Source: Eonycteris spelaea (Eukaryota; Chordata; Mammalia; Chiroptera; Pteropodidae). Taken from it: a DNA stretch of 64,000 nucleotides. This document shows positions 56,316 to 64,000 of this stretch, in pieces. The DNA is taken from the NCBI GenBank assembly GCA_003508835.1, contig PUFA01000313.1, positions 310,001 to 374,000 on the forward strand. Direction: 5' to 3'. Each line of letters opens with the position of its first letter. Position 1 is the first letter of the stretch. The notes below the pieces were generated by a model, which was given only the letters and a program-made list of their open reading frames with translations, was not told the origin of the DNA and did no database searches. A program made the position numbers and the translations under genes.

Positions 56316-57794
56316 TTTCTTTAAGTTATAGTTCACAATTTTACTTGAAAAGTTGTGATTTCCCCTAATATAAGTGTGAATTACTTTTAGATTAGCTGCT
56401 ATTTGAAAGAACTATGCTTTATATAGTTCTTCCCCTTTATGTAATGTGCACGTGATTAGCATCTGAATGAGACTTTTTCATAGTATTAAGTCTTTTATCT
56501 CTGTTCTGTATACCTTATTCAGTCATCTGAGATTTCCATTGCATTATTGATATATTTTGGCTTCATAACCATGTACTTTCCTTAATTAGAATTTTTAGAA
56601 AATGATTAAAAATAAGTTTATATTTTATTCCATGTCCAAGTTGGTATGATGTTAAATACCAAATAGAACCCATTTTTAAGAGTTGAAATGTTGTTACATT
56701 TTAATTATATGGTCTATGTATAATTACTATAAACCAAATCTATCACTTTCAACTTAACAAGGAATTTATTTCCAAAGTGTCAAATGATATACAATTGAGC
56801 CAAATCCTTGTAGAATATGTTTGCTGTGAGCACTATTTCACCATTCTATCAGATTGCATGTCACTGGAAATTTAATCAGTTTATGTAATGATATGTCTCT
56901 GTCCAAATAATTTATACTGTATGTATTGGTCCATTTTTTTTGTAATAATGAAATGGTTTACTTCAAAATAATTAAAATGAAAATAGTGAAAAATGCATAT
57001 TTCTTACATTAGCACACTGAAGCAGATATTCTTGAATTACATGTAACTTACAGTAGACTAATAAACACAGTAGTTTCTAGGCTTTGCCTGTAACTTCAGC
57101 TTATTAGCATCAAGGGATCTGCTTACTCGTAAAGCTTGTTACTAGAAATAGAGTACTAGAAGGGAACAGGCTATTCTACATTCCTTCCTGTAATTTTCAT
57201 GAAGGTCAACAATGTATTTTTCTCAACTGAGGCTCTTTTGGAAACGAATCATCTATTTTCCACATAGAAAGACATGCATAGAACCTAGACATAATTAACT
57301 TAAATGTCTTTTTTAGTTGGAGCCTAATTACTGTATCTTGAAATAATGCATTCACATAAGAGGATTAGTTGGTTTATTATCAGCAGGATTATAAGTATCA
57401 CTAGTTAATCCATAGTGTACCACATAATAATCAAGGCCACAGCCACATTTCTCCTTGAAGGAATCTGTTTGGTGTGACCCTACAGAGCTTTGGTGAAGAT
57501 TCTTCTACCTCAGTTATTTTTCTGGTCACAAGTATTTTGATCATTATATGCCTTATTGTTCATGTAATGTCTGCTTGAACATACAATATTTCAAGTTAAC
57601 TTTTTTCAACAGCATCAAGAAATGCTTACTAAACATCTCATTCATGGCATTAGCAGGATGGTGGAGAGTTCCCGAGTTACTTACATTGAAAAAATCTTTG
57701 CATATTACAATTTTGTTAGGGTAGTCATTAAATGGGTCAAATATTTGCAAGTGAAAAGAAATTTTCCCTTCATAACATACAACCGACTGTTTGG
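56316..57794. other. Unassigned AT-rich DNA (1.5 kb)
   Basis: Nothing recognised. Overlapping frames of 65 and 70 codons on opposite strands near 57,553-57,834 have no domain. Confidence 0.45.
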
Positions 57795-58832
57795 GACAAT
57801 ATATTTGCTAATGATATATCTGATAAGGGGTTAATGTCCAAAAATATATAAAGAACTTATACAACTCAACAACAAAAATATCTAAATGATCCAATTAAAA
57901 AATGGGCAGAAGACCGAACAGATACTTCTCCAAAGAAGGAATACAGATGGCTAACAGACATATAAAAAGATGCTCCAGGTCACTAAACATGAGAGAAATG
58001 CAAATGAAAGCCACAATGACCTATTACCTCACACCTCTCAGAATAGCTTTCACCAATAAATCAAAAAAACAAAGTGTTGGAGAGGATGTAGAGAAAAGGG
58101 AATCCTCGTACATTGTTGGTGGGATTGCAAATTAGTACAGCCACTGTGGAAAACAGTTTGGAGGTTTCTCAAAAACTTAAAAATGGATATACCTTTTGAC
58201 CCAGCAATTGCACTTCTGGGTATTTATCCAAAGAAAACCAAAACAATAATTCATGAAGATCTATTGCACTCCAATATTCATGACAGCACAATTTATAATA
58301 GTCAAGATACGGAAGCAACTCAAATGCCTATCAACAGATGATTGGATAAAGACATTATGGTTTATATATGAAATGGATTATTACTCAGCCATTAAAAAAA
58401 TGAAATTCTACCATTTGTAATGATATGGATGGACATAGACATTATTATGCTGAGTGAAATAAGTCAGACAAAGATAAATATCATGATTTCACATATATAT
58501 GCGGAATCTAAGGAACAAAAAAACAAACTAATCAAAACAGACTCACAAATATAGTGGGCAATTTGGTGATGGACAGAGGGAAGGTGGTTAGGGGCTGGGA
58601 GAATGGGGTAAAGGTTTAAAGTACAAATTAGTAGTTGATAGTTGATTCATGGGGATGGCGAGCACAGCATAGGCAATGCAGTTAGCATTAATATGATGGC
58701 TAGGTAGAGAGCCAGGGGAGGGAGGGAGCAATTGGGGGGATCGTTTCATGAACTATATAGATGTCTAACCAATGTATTATATACTTGAAATTAATTTAAA
58801 TAAATAAATTTTAAAAAGAAATTAAAAAAAAA
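57795..58832 (+). mobile_element. 5'-truncated bat-like L1 with A-tail
   Basis: ORF2 tail: 'gatatatctgataaggggtt', 'caattaaaaaatgggcagaa', 'gagagaaatgcaaatgaaag', 'cccagcaattgcacttctgg'. 3' UTR: 'catggggatggcgagcacag', 'gatcgtttcatgaactatat' and 'gatgtctaaccaatgtatta', which I associate with bat L1s. Ends in an A-rich tail. Coding frame broken. A possible 7-bp target repeat (aacatac at 57,773-57,779 and after the tail) is weak. Confidence 0.9.
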
Positions 58833-59289
58833 CATACATTGGTTGTGATCCAGGTTTAGGAGGCTTAGGATTATATGACTCAAGCATGATAATGTTGCAA
58901 AAAATAATAGGGTCCCTGCCCTCCAGTGCTGTATAAACTAGGAGTTCTTTAAGCTCCTAACTTGGATTCCTTGGGAGCATAACATGCTTTTTGTACTTCT
59001 TTGGCCACTTCTTCATTAGCTCTTCCTTTTTAGCCTAATCTCCAACTGGGAACATACCCAAGGTTCAAAGTCAGATATTCTGTCTACCTCTATAACACCT
59101 CTTTTGGTTACCACCCTGGTAACTCCTTTATTTAGATAACATTTTAGCAAACATGTGCTTCGTGACCTGCACTGTACTATAATATGTTGTTATGTAAGAA
59201 TTATTAAAACCAGGTGTCTGCCCTTATGGTGTGTACAAGTTGTGGATGATTAAAATTAGTTAGAAATACAGATAACATGAGTCTATTGT
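58833..59289. other. Unassigned DNA
   Basis: Nothing recognised. Confidence 0.4.
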
Positions 59290-59400
59290 TTTTCCAGTAC
59301 TATATTGTTTTGATTACTATAGCTTTATATATCTTTTGATTTGAGAATCTAATCTATTGAAAGTAATTACTGATAGGTAAGGACTTAAAATTGCCACTTT
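59290..59400 (-). repeat. Antisense L1 ORF2 fragment
   Basis: 'tattgttttgattactatag' and 'ctttatatatcttttgattt' are complements of L1 ORF2. Confidence 0.7.
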
Positions 59401-59459
59401 GATAATTGTTTTCTGATTAAATTTCTCTGTTCCTTTTTACCTCTCTCTTTTTTTTTTAT

Positions 59460-59645
59460 CACTTTTTTCTGGTTATTTACTCCTTTGTCATAATCTTTTG
59501 TATAAAATTCTGTAGATATAATATTGGAAATTGAGTTGTAGGATCAAAGTGTATGTAAATTTTAAATAATACCAATTTAACCTCCATCAACATACTTATG
59601 TTGTGTTTGTCAGTATTTTTACTATTTGACAAACTGGTGGCAAAC
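59460..59645 (+). repeat. Ancient L1 3' UTR-like fragment
   Basis: 'tgagttgtaggatcaaagtg' and 'accaatttaacctccatcaa' resemble old L1 3' UTRs (gaattgctgggtcaaagg). Confidence 0.5.
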
Positions 59646-60824
59646 TGGCCTTGTTTTATATGGCAGCCTATAGAATCATTGCAAACCTCTTCCTGCTCTT
59701 AAATAAACCTTGCTCTGTTTTTTTGAGGTATGGGAACAAATACCCATCGGGGTGTTTTATTATTCAAGACTTCTCATGTATTCCCTGTGAACAGTTTATA
59801 CTCTTGATTCTAAGGGCAATGTTGCATTGCATTTATTTATTCCTATTCTTATCTTAAACCTGAAATGAATATGATTTGCTTTAAAGGTAGAAGTTGTTTT
59901 CTGGATCAAGGATTTTTAGACAATTAAAGTAAATTGTAAGTTATTATTACACTTGTTTTCATAGGTTTAAATAACTATATATATATACACATACATACAC
60001 ATACATCTGATGCTTCAATAAATGTAGACATACTTCATATCTGATCTTTACTACAACTTTTAATTCCTCTTAATATTTATTTACTATTGACTGTTGCTAA
60101 CATCTTAAGGTCTACATGACCCAATAGTGTAAATGCATTAAGCACTTGATGTCATCATAACTTTTAATTGAAATTTTACTGACAAAACACTAATCCATAC
60201 ACAAGATTTCTCTTATTGCACAGAAGCCAAGATTAAAAAGTTGAACAATTATGACAGAGGGAGAAAATTTATCATCATCACTCTGTGTCCTTGCTCTTTT
60301 TTCTTTTCTAGTCATGACCTGTTGATCATTTTTCTATTGGAGTGCTAGCATATTCTTTGTATGATATAACTCAGTGTGAAATCTGGATTGAACTCCAGCC
60401 GACAGTCTAAAAGACAAGCTGAGGAAACATCTTGCCAAATTGGAATTCTCAAAAATGAGTGAAACATGCCAATGCTGTTTGGCTGGAACCCATACTTCTA
60501 CCTCTACCAGTATTGGTGAGGGAGGTAGAAGAACCAGATAGCTATTGGAGTAAGATCAAGACACGAACTGGCAGAGAGCAAGAGTCAGACATAGAAACAA
60601 TTTTAAATCCATCCAACATTTCAAAAAATTAGGACTTGAAAGAAATGCTATGCATTTACAATTTTATTTCTCTGTAGATAGTTGTCCTGATCTTATTTAA
60701 GGGGGGATCCCATTCCCGGTGGAGAGGAAGTATAATTGATATATAATCACGTGACTTAAAAATATTTGTTTCTAGATAAAATATTTGAAACTAATATAAA
60801 CTGATAGATAAAACCTCAAAGCTT
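59646..60824. other. Unassigned DNA with a short TA/CA run
   Basis: TA and CATA units at 59,974-60,005. Otherwise nothing recognised. A 68-codon plus-strand frame at 59,651 has no domain. Confidence 0.4.
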
Positions 60825-60915
60825 GTGACTGTATCCATTTCTTATTTTCATCCTCAGCACTTAGAAAAGTACCTGGTACATAGTGGGTATTCAAGAATTA
60901 TTTGGATGAATGACA
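60825..60915 (+). repeat. L2 LINE 3' end
   Basis: 'cctcagcacttagaaaagta', 'cctggtacatagtgggtatt' and 'ttatttggatgaatgac' are the L2 terminus. Confidence 0.85.
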
Positions 60916-62612
60916 GCCTTGTTTATTCCAATTAATAGCTCAAGGTTATAGAATAGAAATGGCAGATATGTATTATAGCAACCTCTAAAAGTGCCCTCTA
61001 TTTCTAATATAGCATTTCTACCTTTCAAGAAATTATGTGGCAATTAGAAATTCCTAAGACTGTGTGCGCCTATGAAATATTCATGAATATTTCTAGTATC
61101 TTCTTAAGCAGAACAGTCATGACAAGGACTTGCAACTCTGCTTGCATTTGCTAGAGCATTTATTATGTTGGGTAAAATGGCACAAAAACATTGACACTTT
61201 AAAATAAGATAAACATTTTAATCCAATAGTTAAACTTAGTATTGTTATGAGAGCTTACTTAAAATACAAAAGTAATCATTGAGATAATGTCCATTTGGAA
61301 GATCTTATCATTAATGGCTATAATTTTATAGTACTTACACTTGGGAATGAAAGTATAAAAAAGACACTCATATAAGAATCCTAAAACATATAATGACATT
61401 TCCAAATGCTCTTGTATGTAAGAATTAGGGCCAATGAAGACCAAATTTTCGTTTTAAACATGGTGGTTAGTGAGATTTTCATATAGGGCATTTACCCTTG
61501 CACTGGGTGAAACTCCTGTCTGGAGCCAAGAACAGAACATCTGAGCCAGATATTTTGCAAAAAATATTTTCCATAAAAGCGTTGATGCCGTAACTCCTGG
61601 ATTTGTCTGTGCAAACTCATCCACATCCTTGGAAAAATAACTCTGAGCTGATATATTACTGAGAATGGATAAACAGTGAGTTACATATGCCAAGCTGATG
61701 ATTACTAGTATGGTTATAAAAATAGAATTTTGCTTTCTCAATATTCAAGGTTAAAATGTCTTTTACATACAGTATGGAGTTGGAGACACACATATACATT
61801 CATATATGCCCCTGCATAGGCACATCCTTTTTTGGGAGCAGTACACCATTCCAATGACCTCAAATACATGATATAACATCTGAAGGTCCGATCTCATTCT
61901 AATGTCACTCTCGAAATCTTTCTCTGAGCTTTTGAATGTTTACAATGACATGTATGATATTCAAATGATGAGAAACTGCAGCCTTTTAGGAACAATTAAA
62001 ACCTCCAAAGGCAAATTTAAAACCAATACTATTAGAGGTCATTGCTAAGTAATGAGGTCTTGCTAATGATCTCATTCATCGACCTTGAGTTGTAGTCAAA
62101 TTTTTAAAAATGTACATTTCAAAAATTTATAATTTCTAGTTCTCATTATCTCACTAGTGTTGCTAAAATATTTAGATAATAGAAGGTTGATTGCAAGTGG
62201 ATTATTCTGATATCCAGTGTTATAAAAGGATTAGCAGTTTTCAGAGGAACACACTTTTTGGTTTGTCCTTATAACATGACTCTTCCATTATATATCAACC
62301 TTACCAAAAGAAAAAAAGATAAGATATCATTGCACATTTGAACATCTGGCCATTTCTTTTATTTTAAGTAATGTATTCTGAAGACTCAGCTTTGTATTTG
62401 TCCAATTTCACTTGTTTAAAAGAATTTAGAAATGGGCAAGCTAGGCGTTGTATTTATTAAAATGCTGCAGTCGAAATAAACACGTGCACAAAAGCTGCAA
62501 GCCTGAGTTTGGTTTTGAATAAGGATATTTATGAAACATTCTAAACTTTCTGTCCCTTGTAATTCCCTTTTGCTTTAAAACCAAACAAATAACAGCCATC
62601 GATAATTTATAA
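60916..62612. other. Unassigned AT-rich DNA (1.7 kb)
   Basis: No repeat recognised. The 95-codon minus-strand frame at 61,454-61,741 is intact, starts with a hydrophobic segment and has no family I can name. Without splice or conservation evidence I do not call a gene. Confidence 0.4.
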
Positions 62613-62614
62613 TA

Positions 62615-62870
62615 AAATATTAACAGTAATTATGGGATCTGATATTTATTGGGTACCTGCTATTCAAGGTTCTGTGGAAATCATTTGTGTTGATTTTTAA
62701 ACATCACAACATGACTGTAAGACACTTAGCAGTAACATCACTCCTGTTTTATTATAGTTGTTAAAACTTAGGTTTTAAGTTTGTGAAGTAACTTGCCCAA
62801 GGACATACAGGTAATAGTTAAGTCAGAATTCAAACTTAGTTTGCTTTGATTTGAAACCACTGAGAGAATA
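62615..62870 (-). repeat. MIR SINE, antisense
   Basis: 'gatatttattgggtacctgc', 'gtgaagtaacttgcccaagg' and 'agtcagaattcaaacttagt' keep reverse MIR order over nearly full length. Confidence 0.88.
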
Positions 62871-62964
62871 CAAATAATGACCTTTGTTCTAAAGTGTCTT
62901 ATGTTCTAGTTTTTCTACCTATGTCTCCTGTCCAAAAAATGTTTTAAGAGATCACTGTATGAAA

Positions 62965-63180
62965 TGTTATTGATACTGATAATGATGAAGAATATCTAAG
63001 TGCTTACCATGTACTACACACTCTTCTGATCAGTTCATTGGTGTTAACTTATTCAACCCTCTCAATGGATTTTGCAGTGGGGAAACTGAGTCACAGAAAG
63101 AGTAAGTAGATTTCTCGAGGTCATACATCTACACTCTGGTATAGCTATGATCCATACTCAGGTCTATATGATTTGGTGGT
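62965..63180 (-). repeat. MIR SINE, antisense
   Basis: 'gtgcttaccatgtactacac', 'gcagtggggaaactgagtca' and 'ctcgaggtcatacatctaca' are reverse MIR. The second antisense MIR within 600 bp. Confidence 0.85.
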
Positions 63181-63319
63181 AGGTTACCCTATACGTGAAT
63201 ATAGAATTATGAAACATTCATTGGGGATTAGTTAAGATTGTCATAGGACTTGGTTTACCCAGGAAAGTTATAGTTTTTATCTGTTGTCTCAAGTGATTAA
63301 TATTTGTTTACCTTTTCTC

Positions 63320-63365
63320 CTCTCAAGTTTGTACCAGTTTGGACAATAAATTATATGGCCAACCT
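63320..63365. mobile_element. hAT-like MER terminal fragment
   Basis: 'gtaccagtttggacaataaa' and 'ttatatggccaaccta' match the end of the element with consensus ccggtttggacaataaattatatggtcaccc. Confidence 0.75.
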
Positions 63366-63369
63366 AGGA

Positions 63370-63520
63370 TGATGAGAAGACCAAGTTTGTAGTTGTGGAT
63401 ATGCCCAAAGGACAAGTGACTTAGGACAAGCCACTTTCTGGGTCTCAGATTTCTCATGTGTAAAATGAAGTTTTATGATACAATGAAGATTACCAAGTTA
63501 TTTTTCAGCTTTATAAGGGC
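63370..63520 (+). repeat. MIR SINE
   Basis: 'gtgacttaggacaagccact', 'ttctgggtctcagatttctc' and 'atgtgtaaaatgaagtttta' are MIR. Confidence 0.85.
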
Positions 63521-63569
63521 TAATACTTGATCCAGTGTGCTGATATTTTATGAATTTGACAGTAATCCA

Positions 63570-63710
63570 TAGGTTTTATACTTTATTCTACATCAAAATC
63601 ACTTGAGATTATATCATCATGTAGGTATGTAGATTCTTGAGGCCCATCTCTAGAGATAGTGTTTCCGTAAGTATGGGTGAATCCAGCATTCTACATTTTA
63701 ACAATCGCTT
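63570..63710 (+). mobile_element. MER5-type hAT fragment
   Basis: 'tctacatcaaaatcacttga', 'cttgaggcccatctctagag' and 'cagcattctacattttaaca' match the MER5 group. Confidence 0.75.
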
Positions 63711-64000
63711 TAAATAACTATAATGCTAATAGTGCTTAAATCATGTATACTGCCCTAGACCATAACCTCTTATTCAACATTGTAGACGCAGAATCTGTGC
63801 TTTCTTATTTGCTGAGTGAATAAATGAGTGAATGAGGGTTAATAGTTACTACATAGTAACAAACCAAAACAACACTGGCTTAAAGTTGATTTTGAAATAT
63901 ATCGTATGTCATATAAAATAGATTTATGGCTTTGTATAACAATGGATATTGTTGATATGAACAAGAAGATAAATGTCTGTACAATCTAATTTCTCCAATA
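63711..64000. other. Unassigned DNA to window end
   Basis: A GAATGA-type run near 63,815-63,838; otherwise nothing recognised. Confidence 0.4.

Noticed and set aside
61454..61741. 95-codon minus-strand frame with a hydrophobic N-terminus
   Set aside because: Plausible by length alone, but nothing else supports it. AT-rich DNA yields hydrophobic chance frames, and I see no homologue.
1..64000. CRISPR arrays, bacterial operons, phage or plasmid modules
   Set aside because: No regularly spaced repeats, no ribosome-binding-site-led gene chains and no long open frames. The sequence is plainly mammalian.

Overview
The window reads as a gene-free stretch of mammalian nuclear DNA. It is AT-rich, CpG-poor and crowded with old, diverged interspersed repeats. 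I recognise no protein-coding exon, no intact RNA gene, no CRISPR array and no bacterial-style operon. The open frames present are short and fall in L1 remnants, LTRs, microsatellites or unassigned AT-rich DNA. Eutherian origin is clear from MIR, MIR3, L2, L3/CR1, MER5, MER20, MLT1 and hAT-Charlie remnants. A bat (Chiroptera) is my best guess, because the 3' ends of the two youngest-looking L1 copies (22.0-23.5 kb and 57.8-58.8 kb) match what I remember of bat L1 3' UTRs. A retroposed 5S rRNA-derived element at 38.3 kb would fit a fruit bat, where 5S-derived SINEs are known. The species call is inference and needs a database search.

Layout. 0-10 kb: L2, MIR and MIR3 remnants nested in one another, a MER5A inside an L2, and several L1 pieces. 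11.4-14.9 kb: a TATC microsatellite, two ancient LTR-like elements and antisense L1. 18.3 kb: a MER1-like hAT transposon with a perfect 8-bp target duplication. 19.7-20.3 kb: an MLT1 LTR. 21.5-23.9 kb: a Tigger end, then a bat-like L1 inserted into an older opposite-strand L1 with a perfect 13-bp target duplication. 25-31 kb: MaLR LTR, L1 3' end, L2, MER20 and a Tigger MITE. 33.7-38.5 kb: MIRs, hAT elements, an L2 and the 5S-derived retroposon. 40.5-42.9 kb: MER2, a compound microsatellite, two hAT elements and old L1. 45-50 kb: L3/CR1, MIRs (one inserted in another), an MLT1 LTR and old L1. 52.7-56.3 kb: the most structured block, with two probable solo retroviral LTRs, each with a perfect target-site duplication, an MLT1, another LTR-like stretch, and an LTR-in-MER5-in-L2 nest. 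57.8-64 kb: a second bat-like L1 and further MIR, L2 and MER5 remnants.

Nothing suggests genes acting together. What can be recovered is a relative chronology of insertions. The lineage-specific features are the two solo LTRs, the two young L1s and the 5S retroposon. Family names rest on remembered consensus sequences, and boundaries are approximate except where a target-site duplication fixes them.
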